This document shows, in pieces, positions 47,571 to 59,899 of a stretch of 64,000 nt of DNA. The stretch is taken from positions 18,475,283-18,539,282 of the forward strand of contig JAWZYU010000017.1 in assembly GCA_038380435.1 (NCBI GenBank). The letters are read 5' to 3'. Numbering within the stretch: position 1 is the stretch's first letter; each line of letters opens with the position of its first letter. The position numbers were made by a program, and so were the translations under genes. The notes below the pieces were generated by a model. It worked only from the letters and a program-made list of their open reading frames with translations, searched no databases and was not told the origin of the DNA. The DNA is from Ryuthela nishihirai. Lineage: Eukaryota; Arthropoda; Arachnida; Araneae; Heptathelidae.

Positions 47571-48430
47571 GTTGGATCTTGTCATGAATAGGATACAACA
47601 GCTGCCATCTATATTGAGTGCTGATGTTGCCAGCAAAGAACACAAAAGTGCATCTCCAGTGGGCACAGGAGCATCAACACTGGACTGTTGAGGATTGGAA
47701 AAAGGTAGCTTGATCAGATGAATCAAGATTTCTTTTGCATCATGCTGATGGATCAGAATTTGGTAAAAGTAACATGAGGCCATGGAGCTATCTTGTCTGG
47801 TGTCAACAGTAGAGATTGTTGGTGGTAGTGTGATGGTGTAGGGAATGATTTCCTGGCATACATTAGGCCTCCTGAAGCACATCAAAGGGCATCTGAATGT
47901 CATGGGGTATTTGAATATAGTTGCTGACCAAGTTCATCCCTTCATGGCTACAGTTTATCCTCACTCAGATGGACATGTTTCAGCATGATAATGCATCTTC
48001 TCACAAGACATGTATTGTCTCCAAATGGTTCCAGGTACATGCTGATGAGTTTTCCTTGTTTCATTGTCCTGCAGAGTCCTCAGATCTAAACCCTATCAAT
48101 CATCTTTGGGATGAAGTGATAATGGCTGTTCACAGAGAAACTGTGCCACCATCCAATTTGTAGCAATTACACATCATAATCCTTCTGCATCGTACAACAT
48201 TCCTGCACAATGCATCCATCTTTCATGCCCCGATGAATTCGGGCTGTTCTGAAGGCCAAAGGAGGCACAACATGCTACTAGGTAGGTGTACTTAATAAAC
48301 TGGCATCTCAGTGTATATTATAATACCAGATGCTCTTATAAGATGATGAAGCCCTTCTATTATATAATTCTTATATATAAAAATATGTTCTATTATCTTT
48401 AAAAGATTATATAACAATGTTAGTTCTTAC

Positions 48431-48500
48431 CTCTTTTAAAAATACTTTTCTCTTATCATTTTTGTCTTCTGTTTGTAATTCTGCATTCAGATTTTGTAAT
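48431..48500 (-). CDS. DNAJC2: DNAJC2 short exon (70 bp)
   Basis: Reads LQNLNAELQTEDKNDKRKVF then LKE. One base completes the preceding Gln codon; it ends in phase 0 before donor gtaaga. It lies in the helical stretch before SANT1, where sequence conservation is low, but the phase fits exactly both sides. Confidence 0.88.
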
Positions 48501-48626
48501 CTGTAAATACATTATGTGATTAATATAAATACTACATATATATATACCCTAGCTTAGAAAAATCAAATACTAGTGTCACTAAATTGATAAATGAGAAGAA
48601 TACATTTCATTTATTGAAGTATGCAT

Positions 48627-48696
48627 TATTATATGTTACTGACAGATTTAATCAGCTATGTCCAAGGACACATTTGTTTCATTACTCAGCTGCAAA
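48627..48696 (+). repeat. 70-bp direct repeat, copy 1
   Basis: TATTATATGTTACTGACAGA and onward to CTCAGCTGCAAA; apparently identical to 48935-49004. Confidence 0.9.
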
Positions 48697-48934
48697 TAGT
48701 TTGAAGGATAAACTTTAAAATTTTATTGCTCAACAACAGAGAATTTTAAGTTATTTTTAATTAATTTCTGAGCAAGAAAGTCCTTTTAATTGAATATACA
48801 TGTATATAATTGAACAACAAAAATAAAGATCCACAAGTACATTACTGTTAACATTTTGACTGTTCCATGTGAAAACAAGGCATCAAAGTTGATAAAAGCT
48901 TAATAATAGTTTTCATATATGGGGAAAAAAAAGA

Positions 48935-49004
48935 TATTATATGTTACTGACAGATTTAATCAGCTATGTCCAAGGACACATTTGTTTCATTACTCAGCTG
49001 CAAA
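48935..49004 (+). repeat. 70-bp direct repeat, copy 2
   Basis: Same sequence as 48627-48696, offset 308 bp. The sequence between them is not repeated. Confidence 0.9.
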
Positions 49005-49684
49005 AAGAGCCACTTGTATGGTTTAAAACTGCTTACCCACTTTTTACAAGAGTTCTTTAATCAAAAAAAAAAGGAGAAATTGATTGAAATATTGAAATCA
49101 ATGGAAATTAGTTTCATCCACATTTAGTATTACTTGCTGTAACCATGTCAAAATTTGGAGAATCCTGACATTTACCCTACTGACTGAGGAGGATCTTTTT
49201 TACTAAGTAATTAATAATAATAATATAATAGGATTTGGAGGATCCTTTTTACTAAGTAATTTTACTATTAAGTAGTAGAAATTGGCGTATTTACTTATGG
49301 ATAACTACCATTTTAAAAATAAAAAATAATGGATTAACTGCCTTAGGAGCTATAATCACATTTTTTTTTAAGTGCTGCCTCAGGCTTTTATGAAGTTTCA
49401 TCCCTAAACCCTCAAAACAATGCACTATGACATCAACTACCACAACACTGCCTATATTAGATATAAAAAAAATAAAAAAAGATTATTTTTGATTAACCTA
49501 TGATAAAAAAAAATTCTTTTTAAACTTCTTGTGCAGCATTTGAATGAGTTTCAGGCAAATTTTCAGTTTCATCAAGTATTACTTGCAGCCCAATTAAGAG
49601 AGTAAAATTTTGAGAAAAAAAAAGTGAAGTAATACAAAATACGACATTAGGGAAATGTAAAAAATATTTTTTATTTTGATATAA

Positions 49685-49893
49685 GCCGTCCCATGGCTGA
49701 GTGGTTAGCGCGCTTGGCTACTGATCTACGGGACCTGGGTTCGAGCCCCGGGCAAGGCATGGCTGTTTGTGTCGTTTTTCTGCTGAGGTCCTGCCATCCT
49801 CTCAGACCTTCTACTATGGCATATAAACTGACAGGTTCCTGTCAGACCTCTGTGGCAAACAGCTGCTTGAGGGGGTATTTATTTTTATTTATT
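49685..49893 (+). repeat. SINE family A, best sense copy
   Basis: GCCGTCCCATGGCTGAGTGG head, B box GGTTCGAGCCCC, TCTGCTGAGGTCCTGCCATC body, tail TTGAGGGGGTATTTATTTTT. Little decay. Confidence 0.92.
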
Positions 49894-50312
49894 ACAATAT
49901 TTTGATATTGAACTCAGAAAAATTTCTTTTAAAGACAAAAAGGTTTTAATGAAAATCTATGGTTTGGATAACTTACATCTGAATAATCAGAGTTCTAATA
50001 CATTTCAAACTAAATAAGATATTTTTATTTAATTTAGACCATTAAAATGTAGAAAGCAATTATTCAAATATATAAGGTGATCATTTGTGTTTCTTACTCA
50101 ATCTTTCTTTTGGCATTATTTACCATTTTATTAACTTTATTTATCTAACATTCAAATGGCCTTTTTCTACAATTTGGAAAATGAAGCTATTTTCCATTAA
50201 TGATCATGCCAGACAGGTTAGTAGATAATAAATCAAAATATTTTAACCTCTGCTGAACATCAGTATGAGTATTGTGAATTACAAATATTCATCTTTTGTT
50301 TTTCTTTTCTTA

Positions 50313-50498
50313 GTACGCTTGGCTACTGATCAAAGGGACAAAGAGGTTTGAATCCTAGGTAAGGCATGGATGCTTATGTTGTATTTCTGTTGAGGTCTCG
50401 CCATCCTCACAGACCTTCTACTATGGCGTATTAAACTAACAGGCTCCTTTCAGACCTCTGTGGCAAGCAGCTGCTTGAGGGGTATTTATTTATTTATA
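50313..50498 (+). repeat. SINE family A copy, head partly lost
   Basis: Starts inside the head (TACGCTTGGCTACTGATCAA), then GGTTTGAATCCTAGG and the usual body and tail. Confidence 0.85.
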
Positions 50499-50696
50499 GA
50501 AAACGTCTCTATATACAAAGTGTATTTCAAGAGTGCTATGATTACAAATTCATATATTTCTCATAGAATAAATATTAAATTTAAAATAAAGTTCTCTGTC
50601 ATTGAGTAATAAAATTTTGTAATTTATCCTTCAAACTTCTTGCATATTAGTTTTTCTGAACAAAAAGGGCTTTTCAACTACATTATATTTACTTAC

Positions 50697-50866
50697 TGTT
50701 CCAATGTAAGAAGTTTACATAATTTGTCAACTTCTTTTAAGTGAGATAGTCTGACTATTTCATCTGTGGCAAAATAATCACATTGCTCACAGATTTGTCG
50801 TAGCAATTTCTTTTCTTTTTTCTGTTGGTTCTTCATAGCATTTTTCTCCTTTTTTTCTTTTTCTCT
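50697..50866 (-). CDS. DNAJC2: DNAJC2 exon, charged middle region
   Basis: Begins REKEKKEKNAMKNQQKKEKK and runs through LLRQICEQCDYFATDEIVRL to EVDKLCKLLTLEQ. Matches the vertebrate segment KKERQKLRNSCK...EEVEKLCDRLEL. Basic, helical, probably ribosome-contacting. Acceptor tttag, donor gtaagt. Confidence 0.94.
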
Positions 50867-50995
50867 CTAAAAAAATTGTATAATATTACTTTTCAATTCA
50901 AAAACTTACATAGGGGAAAAAAGAAATACTATTATTAATAATATTTAACTATTTTTAACAGTTTACATTGTATAATTATCAGAAGATGTACCTTC

Positions 50996-51816
50996 TCATT
51001 GTGAAGGGTCGTCTCTTCAGACAGAAGTCAAGTTGCATTAACATTATACCAAAATATCAGCAACAATGTATATTCAGTTACCTTTGTGTACCTTAGAGAA
51101 CTGAAATCACATAAACAGTAGGCTTAAACAAGCTATTATACTGACCTAATGGTAAATGTAAGACATTATCTTCCATGCTGAACGCAATATTTCAGCAAAT
51201 AGATCGATCTACTGATTTGCATCTATATCAAGTATACTGTTTACCTTACATTTACATAAAGCAGGAACTTCTTGTGTCAGTCTATGCATCCAATCTTGAT
51301 GGAGTCATTGTTGCATAACATTGATGTTGGCCTGTCTGTCCATGCTGATTGCTGGAGGTACATCCTGTTGATATTCGCTGAGAAGGCAGTTGCTAACATC
51401 TGCATATCCACAGTCTGTAGATGTTAACTTCTACAGGTAATCTGACACGTTCACTTCAGTTTGTCCAGGTGCTTTTTGCTGGAATTTTCATATTCCCGGA
51501 ACACTCTTGAAACCATCTTATGAGAAAACCGAAGTTTGTTGACAATTTCGGAGATCGAATGTCCCATCTGTCGGGCACTTATGATCTGCCCTCTGTCAAA
51601 TGCATCTAAATCCTGCACCTCTCCCATTACACTCTCACAACCAATGCTTGGGGAAGCCAAAGCTGACAGCTATATATGGCCAGAGTTTCAGCCATGCATG
51701 CGTGCAAATGTGGAACTTGTGGTACTGAATTTGGATAACATCTCCTATACCTAATTCAATGGCACTTCAGTGTACAGCTACTTCTGTCTGAAGAGTCAAC
51801 CCCTCACAACAAGGTA
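50996..51816. mobile_element. Composite: inverted repeats around a Tc1 fragment
   Basis: The segment near 50999-51030 (GTGAAGGGTCGTCTCTTCAG, then ACAGAAGT) recurs inverted near 51783-51813 (ACTTCTGTCTGAAGAGTCAA). Between them lies unknown sequence, then a Tc1 end. No target duplication established, so the type is unsure. Confidence 0.55.
51440..51772 (-). pseudogene. Tc1-like fragment, N-terminal transposase end
   Basis: The - strand reads DLDAFDRGQIISARQMGHSI then SEIVNKLRFSHKMVSRVFRE, matching the helix-turn-helix of the element at 25391-26558. Its right terminus (CACTGAAGTGCCATTGAATT read inward) is kept; the rest is gone. Confidence 0.85.
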
Positions 51817-51949
51817 TATCCCCTGAAAATTATACAATGCGAAACTGCTGAAAATAGTTAAATATTAAACTTAAACAATGTGAATATTGCCTGTCATCTA
51901 TCAATAGTTCACAGGTATTAAGACACTTGTATATTGAAATTAATTTTTT

Positions 51950-52070
51950 AGTGAAAACAGCTGTCTTGAGATACGTGAGATACAAACCCATGCACTTTCT
52001 GATAACATATTAAGAGTTCTATGAGCCCCCAGCTGCTGATCAAGATTTTCACCAACAAGATTAAGAGAGA
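51950..52070 (-). repeat. SINE family C copy, diverged
   Basis: CAGCTGTCTTGAGATACGTG, ATACAAACCCATGCACTTTC, ending CAGCTGCTGATCAAGATTTT. Resembles the copies at 55607 and 55935. Confidence 0.6.
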
Positions 52071-52311
52071 TCCCATCAAAAGAAGCATTATATGGCTTTG
52101 TATATCAATTTGGGAAATGCATTTAGTGACAATTGTAAAGATTATACTTTGATAGACCACCACAAAATTTTAGCATCAGTAGTGAGAACCTCATTAACAG
52201 TTCACAGGCATTAGGCCATCTCTAGATTAATAACTATAACTTTGCTCAAGATAAACGTTTTATTAATTTAAAAGACTTTCTTCAACCTACAGGTAACCTG
52301 TGAACTATTAG

Positions 52312-52495
52312 TGGGTTGGGTTGTTTTACCTCTGAGCAGGAGTTTTTTTTCACACAATGGGCTAAATGACCAGCTCACAAGAACCTCAAAGCTCAGAGCT
52401 GGATAGAAGGGGATCCACTGAACAGCAGTTAAGAGACAGATGGAAGCCTTCCAACAAGGCCATCCAGCATGTTCTTTAATACGCACAGGAATGAC
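52312..52495 (-). repeat. SINE family B copy, 3' half
   Basis: Antisense: GGGTTGTTTTACCTCTGAGC through ATCCAGCATGTTCTTTAATA. The 5' half is absent. Confidence 0.85.
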
Positions 52496-52596
52496 TATTA
52501 GTGATGAGAATCTCAGTTATAATGCTGAATTGTGCAGTTGGTTATAAAAAATATCATGCTTCTAGGTGACACTAAATGTGTTACCTAATGAACATA

Positions 52597-53803
52597 CACC
52601 AAAGAGCCAAAACATTATGACCGCCTGCCTAATATAATGTTGGTCCTCCATGTGCCACCAAAACCCGCTTTTACCCTGAGAGGCATCGACACAACAAGAT
52701 TTCTAAAGGTATCTTGTGGTATCTGGTACCAACACATTACCAACAGTTCCTTTAAATTTTGTAAGTTACGTGGTTGAGCCGCTGCAGATCGGATATGCTG
52801 TTCGAACACAAATCACAGATGCTTGATTGGATTGATGTCTGGGGAATTTGGAGGCCAGGGCAATACCTGGAAGTCTTCCTCATGTTCCGCGAACCATTAT
52901 CTAACAATTCAGGCAGTGTAGCATGGCGCATTATCTTGCTGAAAGAAGGCAATATTAGAGAGGAATACTGTTGCCATGACAGGATGTATCTGGTCTGCAA
53001 TGATGTTTAGGTAGGTGGTATATGTGTTTCCTGCACATGAATGGCTGGACCCAGGGTTTCCCAGCAAAACATTGTCTAAAGCATTACAATTCCTCTATCG
53101 GCTTGTTTTTGTCCCACAGTGCATTCTGGTGCCAACACTTCTCCAGGTAAATGACACACACATATCTGACTGTCCACGTGGTGCAACAGGAAACGAGATT
53201 CATTGGACCAGATGACTTTCTTCCAATCATTCAAGGTCCAGTTTTGATGCTTGTGTGCCCATTATAGGCACTTTCAATGTGAACCGAGGTTAGCATGGGC
53301 ACTCGGATTGGCTACGCAGCCCCATTTTCAGCAAGGTTCAATGTACTGTGTGTTGTGACACATTACTCCAGTGAACAGCATTCAAATTACGGGCGTGTTG
53401 CACCACAGTATTCCTTCTGTTGGCTCGTACCATACAGGATAGCTTTCGCTCACCTCTAGCATAGACTAGCTGTGATTGGCCCACACCTTGCCGGCGGTTG
53501 GTGTTTTTTCCCTCCTTGGACCACTTTTTGAAGGTACTAATCATGGCTGACCGTGAGCACCCCACAAGCCTTGTCGTCTCAGAAATGCTCTGACCCAGTC
53601 ATCTGGCCATTACAATTTGGGCTTTGTCAAACTCACTTAAGTCTGCTGTCTTTCCCATCCGAAGAACATGAATAACAGTGATTAGTAGAGCTCAATATCT
53701 GTTATTTATACCATTTCATGACCTTTATATGCACCATCGTTTACTTGCAGTTCCTTCAATTTGCATAAAGGAGGGCTGGTCATAATGTTTTGGCTCTTCA
53801 GTG
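52597..53803 (-). mobile_element. Tc1-like element, full-length family member
   Basis: 1207 bp with ends CACCAAAGAGCCAAAACATT (left) and CACTGAAGAGCCAAAACATT (right, read inward), beside TA. Full-length relative of the 589-bp element at 24800-25388. Transposase on the - strand: helix-turn-helix with GCSRSAMISTFKKWSKEGKN (about 53565-53500), and the C-terminal part LVMCWYQIPQDTFRNLVVSM near 52740-52680. Broken frames. Confidence 0.88.
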
Positions 53804-54742
53804 TATAAAGCCACACGATATTTCTCTTGATTAGATCCCTTCATATCCCTTGTTAGGGGAAATCTTGAACAGCAACCAGTAGCTAAGCAGCAGAGTAATA
53901 GACACGTTTTCATGAGTCTGATTTGCATCCCTAATTGGTTCAGGACAATATTTTGCCAACTTAAAAAAAATGGAACACTGTATGGATCTAAATATTTTAG
54001 TACACATTACAGTTGAGTAAATTTAATGTCTGAAAAGTTAGTTAACATAATGATAGCTCTCTATAATAACACTAATTTATGTGAGAGTTGTAAAGCCTTC
54101 AGTGATTGATTAAGCACCACAAATGAGGTTAAAATTGCATCAAAATTGTCACCTTTCAGCTTAAGTTTGACAACTCATTATACCATGAGGAGCACTTTGG
54201 AAGATTGAAACTGCAGTCTTAGATGGGCTAGACCATGCCAGCATAACATATGGTCCACAGACCAGATCTGGCCCACAGAATGCATTTAATACTAGCACTG
54301 CTGATTTGGACTTCTGGAAAAATGATGCTCAGGATAAAAGCTCTTTTATTAATGTTGTTGAGGCTGATTATGAAATGTGTTTTATGGTCAACATGGAGAA
54401 GGCTATAGTGATATTGATTGGGTGGGTGATCTTTAGTTCATTTTCAATGATTGCATTTTTTGAGCAAATTTCCTAGCTATCAGCAGGAAAGTATCTTTGC
54501 AGTTGTGGGACATGTATGAAAGATGTGTTACTTGAAGCAAACAGGAAAACTGAAACAGGAATTGCTGTTGAAGCCTTTAGGAATTTGTGTAGAGTGGAAA
54601 AATGCAGATGCACTTACAAGGCACATATATTACATACATTTTGAAAATTTTTTTTAATTTTTAATTTTTAATTAAACACAACTAGAATAGAGGGAGAAAA
54701 AGTATAATTGCACTAATTGGCAAAATGATTTCTGAAAATATA
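53804..54742 (-). other. DNAJC2 intron, unannotated
   Basis: AT-rich; no recognised element. The stretch near 54224-54300 (AGACCAGATCTGGCCCACAG) recalls hAT-type GGCCCGC repeats but has no second end. Confidence 0.4.
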
Positions 54743-55410
54743 CACTGAGTTGGATTTGCATTAGCAACACCTACTTAACATCTCATGAGGCTACCTTTTG
54801 CCTATAATAGAGCCCATACACACTGGAGCATGGACTCCATAAGGTGTTGCAGGGTATCCTGTAGTAGTGTTACCCATGCATTCCATAATGTATCCTGTAA
54901 TGCCTGCACATTGCCAAGTGGAGGATCACAGCATTGAATTGCTAAGCTCAGTAGGTCCCAAACATGCTCAATTGGGTTGAGATCCAGTGAGCTGGGCAGC
55001 CATGGGAGGACAGAGAATTCAAGATTGTCATGTTCCTGAAACCAGTTTGCAACTTGCCAGGTTGTATGACATGGCACATTTTACAGTTGATAGATGCCAG
55101 AGTTATCTGGATATACTGTCATCATGAAAGAGTGTATTTGGTTGGCAACAATAGAAAGGTAGGTTGAGCCGTTGACTGATTGTGATCAGGTGACCAAGTT
55201 CATGTCATGAAAACAGCCCCAAAACCATAACACCACTGCCTACAGCCTGCTGAATACTGATGGTGCATACTGGTGTTGCTTTCTCCAAAAGTGAATACAG
55301 CCATCAGCATGATGGAATTGGAAACAGGATTCATAGTGGCAAGATTATGACAATGTGCTGTTAGGACATGAATATCTTTTGGACATGAATATCTTTTGAC
55401 TAACAAGGCA
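54743..55410 (-). pseudogene. Tc1-like relic, C-terminal transposase
   Basis: Left end CACTGAGTTGGATTTGCATT beside TA. The - strand reads WQVANWFQEHDNLEFSVLPW and SSLDLNPIEHVWDLLS (about 54995-54950), then upstream FTFGESNTS-like sequence (about 55300). No right end. A 17-bp tandem duplication (GGACATGAATATCTTTT) lies at 55366-55399. Confidence 0.82.
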
Positions 55411-55606
55411 GTGGACTGTTAACAAAGTGAATGCAATGACTATAAGCACTAGACTGACTTTAGGGCATCAACAGAGTGGCATTCAAAGCATTCAACTGAG
55501 CTTTGGATGGTGGTTAATTCGCATCATTTCTTTTTCAAGTACAGCAGTTTGCATAGCAACCACAACTTTTGTCTGGAGATGTGTCAAAGAAGATATCACT
55601 CTTAGT

Positions 55607-55735
55607 CTAATGTCGATATCAATTTTAGAGGAAAAATTGCCTTGAGATGGGTGGAATATGCACTCATGTCCTCCTAATAAAATATAAGTGCTCTGACTGT
55701 TGAGCTACCAGCCACCGATCAAGATCTCCTCTAAC
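55607..55735 (-). repeat. SINE family C copy
   Basis: TGTCGATATCAATTTTAGAG, AAATTGCCTTGAG, then tRNA-like GTTGAGCTACCAGCC. Opens the same way as 55935. Confidence 0.7.
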
Positions 55736-55934
55736 TGATGTTATGAACAGTACACAATTTTTTGTATCTCATGAAGGCATTGTCTTGGCTGCTAACAAAC
55801 AGTCACAAGGAGCAGATGACAAGTATATCAAGAAGATGCTAGTATGTTAGACTATTGCTATTATTCAGAACTACTGTAATTGAATAAATTTCTCAACGTT
55901 TTTGTTCAACTGTCAGGAAAGGTATCACTCTTAA

Positions 55935-56095
55935 AGTCGATATCAATTTTAAAAGAAAAATTATCTTGAGCAGGGTGGGATACAAACTTACATCCTCCTG
56001 ATAACATGTCAGGTGCAACTAAAGTTAGCACCTGACATCAGCTGCTGGTATACCACTGAGCTACCAGCTGCTGATCAAAATCTCCTCTATTGGTG
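55935..56095 (-). repeat. SINE family C copy with internal hairpin
   Basis: AAGTCGATATCAATTTTAAA, AAATTATCTTGAG, CCACTGAGCTACCAG. A hairpin (TGTCAGGTGC / GCACCTGACA, about 56006-56036) has been added inside the tRNA-like part. Confidence 0.7.
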
Positions 56096-56099
56096 GCTT

Positions 56100-57727
56100 T
56101 AGGCATTATACCATGGAGTCAGCCATTGGCACCCATCTTGACTGTGATCATGATTGTTATAACTATTTCTAGGCCTTATAACAGTTTGAATCTTTCTGAA
56201 ATTTATTATGGTGATGAAACTTGAGCTTTATGTAAACCGGAGAGCAGGTAGCTTTTGACATATCTTACATATTAGGTGGTTTAATTTTGTGAATGATGAA
56301 GTTATATGAAGCAGTCCTCAATCCTCTTTGAGTAGAATCATATGTAGAGAGGAATGGCATTGGTTTGGACAGGAGGTAATGAAAATCTCTTTTATATGAA
56401 TAACATTTTTAAGAATATTTTTGGACTTAGTTCCTGAAGATAAAAAACATGTTTTTGTGCACATGAGAATATAAAAAAAAACAACAACTAAATACTGACA
56501 AATTTGACTGAGTTTTTCCAGCAAGTCAACAATATAATAACAGAATGATGTTTATATCACAAGATGATGTTTATAGACAAATGTTTTATTATTATTAGTA
56601 CATTGAAAAATACTGACTATAAACCTTGAAACAAATACAAACTAACCCCTTTAAGACAATTATTACACTTTATATTTCTTTGAGAACAAAGAGGTTTTAT
56701 CATCTGGGCCTTTCTATTTTTGCATTTTTTTCCAACCTTGTTCACCTCTCTTACACCTTCTAACTTTCCTTATACAAGCTTCTTCATTCAGATCACATTT
56801 TCTTGTGTTTTGACTTTTCCATTGCTTTGTGGAATAACGTAGATTGTGCCTCATTCATTAACTTTTTCAAAAATACTAAAACGAAAATTAGTTAACTTTT
56901 CCTCCTTTTTATTTCTTTTTAATTCTTGAGCTTCTTTCTTGATTGCCTCCTCTCTATTCCCAGTATCTACTCTTTTCTTACAGGTAAGTATTATAATGTT
57001 TATATGCACTTTGTCCTAGTTTTCTACTGCTAGAACAAAATGAGAATAGTTGTGTGGTATTGTTTTGATGTATTTTGGATAATCAGAATGGTATTCCAGA
57101 TACTGATGTTTAATATATAAATATGGCACAGAATATTTTCATTCTATGTCAGCATTCTCATTTCCATTATTTTCAGTTCAGATTCCTTTGCTTTGCAACC
57201 AAATATACTAACCATTTGGGCAACAAGATGGTTAACAAATGTTACACTTTAAAAAATTATGTCGATAAGAAATTTAATTACAGCGTCTTCTGTTTACTTT
57301 CATTCTTTGCAATTATAGATGCTATGTTTTAATGCTTCCCAATGCATATTCAAAAAATTTTAACAGCTGCTATTAAAAAATAAAAATATTATAAAACTTC
57401 AGAATTTGTAAAAAAAAAGTTAAATTCTATGAAGAATAGAAATCTATTGAGGAAAAGGTTTTCAAAATACTTTTACAGTAAGTACTACACTAATAACATC
57501 TAGATAATTTTCAACATTCAAGAAAATTATAACAAAACACAAAATGTTTTCATCACACATTTTGACTACTACTGCTTTATAGAAACATAGTTATAAATGA
57601 TAAAATAACTACATAGTAAGCTAATATTAATAACTTTTAAAGCTTGGGAACAATAGAGATTAATATTTACATTTAGTTTTAATAAAATGCATTTATTCCA
57701 AAACATTATTTTTCCCCTGTATTATAC
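56100..57727 (-). other. DNAJC2 intron, unannotated
   Basis: AT-rich; no element recognised. Short open frames here have no family match. Confidence 0.5.
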
Positions 57728-57796
57728 CTTGATTCTTGCTTCCTCTTCTTCTTTCTCTTTCACTTTTCTTTCCTCTTGCAGAACTTCTTGTCTCTT
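57728..57796 (-). CDS. DNAJC2: DNAJC2 short exon (69 bp)
   Basis: 23 in-phase codons: KRQEVLQEERKVKEKEEEEA then RIK. Extremely charged helix corresponding to the KEKEEEE stretch of the vertebrate middle region. Acceptor tttag, donor gtataa (a weaker donor). Confidence 0.9.
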
Positions 57797-58854
57797 CTAA
57801 ACATTTTACATAAATGTATTTTAATAATCAATAAGAAAATCTATTGGATATACAAATGTGTTATGCTACTATTAAACATAAAACTACAATACAGCCACCT
57901 CCTACCCTGTTGTTAACCTGGATTATTTATGCACTAGTAGAGTGCAAAACTGTGGTCATTACCTAAAAGTTAAATACATAAATTCTTTATTATTGGCTCA
58001 AAGGAGAAGAATTAATAAGCAATACCTTAAATAATGAGAGGACATAATTTGAGGTAGCCCATGATACTATTAATGTCAGAAGCTCTCTTTGAAATCACCC
58101 TCTTTGGAAGGGGGAAAAAGAAAGTTTGGGAAGCCAGATCCTAATGTTGTTTTAGGTTGTAAGAGGAAACTGTATACCAAATTTGGGTGGTTCAGTTCTT
58201 ACTGTTTAGAAGTTTATCCCCCATCCTCTTTCTGGGGGGTGGAGATTTTTGAGCTGTAAAAAGAAATTTGGAGACTATTTCATTGTGTTCCCCATGCCAG
58301 AAGCATTAATTTCAGATATAACTCTTTATGCTCTGCGATCATTTACATATTATTCCCCCTTTTGGGGGGGGAACAGGAGCCAAATCATTGCTTTATGATA
58401 AGAGCAACCAACTTCATTTCATGGTCCCAACTCTGTTAAGTTTATCAATAGATAGAAAAACAAACTCTCTAAAATATATATAGTGGATTTGCATAGTAAA
58501 TATTGTGCTTTTCCCCTCTATTTTGCTAGGAAAATTATGAACATATTAAAGTAACTAAAAGAGTGTAATTTTACCAAACTAATTTCCTTACCAATCAAAA
58601 TAATGATAAAAATTACACCTTCCATTAGAACTCTGAATAAGAATACCAATGAAATGAGAATACCCAAAATAGGACACCTCAATAGTAAAATAGTGCAAAT
58701 ATTGATGGGTTCCTTTGCACTGAAGCCAAAACACAGATATTCATAATTAAAAACTTTGGAATTACCATCTTACTGAATAAAATACAATTTATAAATTCAA
58801 CTAGAAAAATAACATATTGCCTCTGATGAATATGGAATCTTGTTTTCAAATATA
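57797..58854 (-). other. DNAJC2 intron, unannotated
   Basis: AT-rich, with G/C runs near 58107-58115, 58233-58240 and 58360-58372. No element recognised. Confidence 0.45.
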
Positions 58855-59066
58855 AAAAAATATATAAATACGCCCTCAAACAGCTGCCTGCCACAGAGGT
58901 CTGACAGGATCTGTCAGTTTAATATGCCATAGTAGAAGATCTGTAAGGATGGCGGTACCTCAGCAGAAAAACAACACACATCCATGCCTTACCCAGGGCT
59001 AGAGCCCAGGGTAAGGCATGGATGTGTGTTCAGTAGCCTAGTGTGCTAACCACTTGGCCAACAGAA
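58855..59066 (-). repeat. SINE family A copy with inverted duplication
   Basis: Antisense copy. Arms at 58973-58994 and 59009-59030 (AACACACATCCATGCCTTAC, then CC, and its exact reverse complement) replace part of the B-box region. Confidence 0.88.
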
Positions 59067-59899
59067 TGAAATTCGTTATTTTATGATTTTATCACTCTTT
59101 AATGGCAGAAATTAAAACAATGGATGATTCAGAAAATGCACAACATAATATTTTATCAATTAATAATACTTTATTGATTATTATAAAGTATCCCTTGAAT
59201 AATATTTAATAACTATCCAATCCATAAAAAAAATTCATTGATCCCTTGACATCAAATAGTTGCATTTCCCAAAGTAACTATTTATACTCGCAGTAATGTG
59301 TCACATTATTACTGTTAGGGCAAACCAATTGGAAATCACACTCTACCACCAAAATTTCAAAACTTTAGCATGAACAGATCATCTACAATATCCATTTAAA
59401 TTTTTCATTTCCAAAATTTGGGGCCATCAAGTGGTGGAAATTAAAATTATTGAAAGATTCAGAAAATGCATATCCTAATATTTCATTAGCATCTATCCAA
59501 CTTAAAAAGAACTTTTCATTTATCACTTAAAAAAAGAAAAGTACTTTTTATAACCATGCTGAGGGAAGGGGGCAAATCACTACTGTCAATATAAGCTACT
59601 TAACCATCAACTCCACCACCAAAATTAAAAATTTCTAGCATAAATAGTTAATTTTTTTTAAATGACTTAAAACTGACCTTAGATAAAAGCACGAGTATAA
59701 AAGGAAAAAACGAGAGGGGAGGTGAAGCAAAAGTTTAAGCAAAAAACAGCTATTTTAACTGTTCAAAGAAAAATAAATATTATTAATATAAAATAAATAA
59801 TATTCAATATGATTAATTTCTTAGAGGTCACCTCTCACCTCTATCTTTCCCCCCCCCCCCCCTTCACATACACCACAGGATAAAATTCAAATCTCTTAC
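59067..59899 (-). other. DNAJC2 intron, unannotated
   Basis: AT-rich. CAGAAAATGCA occurs at 59129 and 59460 in similar surroundings (a weak local repeat). A C run lies at 59850-59861. Confidence 0.45.

Larger units (their letters stand above)
46519..48313 (+). mobile_element. Tc1-like transposon interrupted by two SINEs
   Basis: Ends CACTAAGATACCAGTTTTTT (left) and CACTGAGATGCCAGTTTATT (right, read inward), both beside TA. The transposase remnant is on the + strand: YFEHGMIIGARHAGSSISQT (about 47090-47150), later FQHDNASSHKTC-like sequence (about 47975-48010) and a SSDLNPINHLWDE block with Asn-for-Glu-type drift (about 48073-48113). Several stops. SINE B (46649-47034) and SINE A (47357-47570) sit inside. 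Confidence 0.88.
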
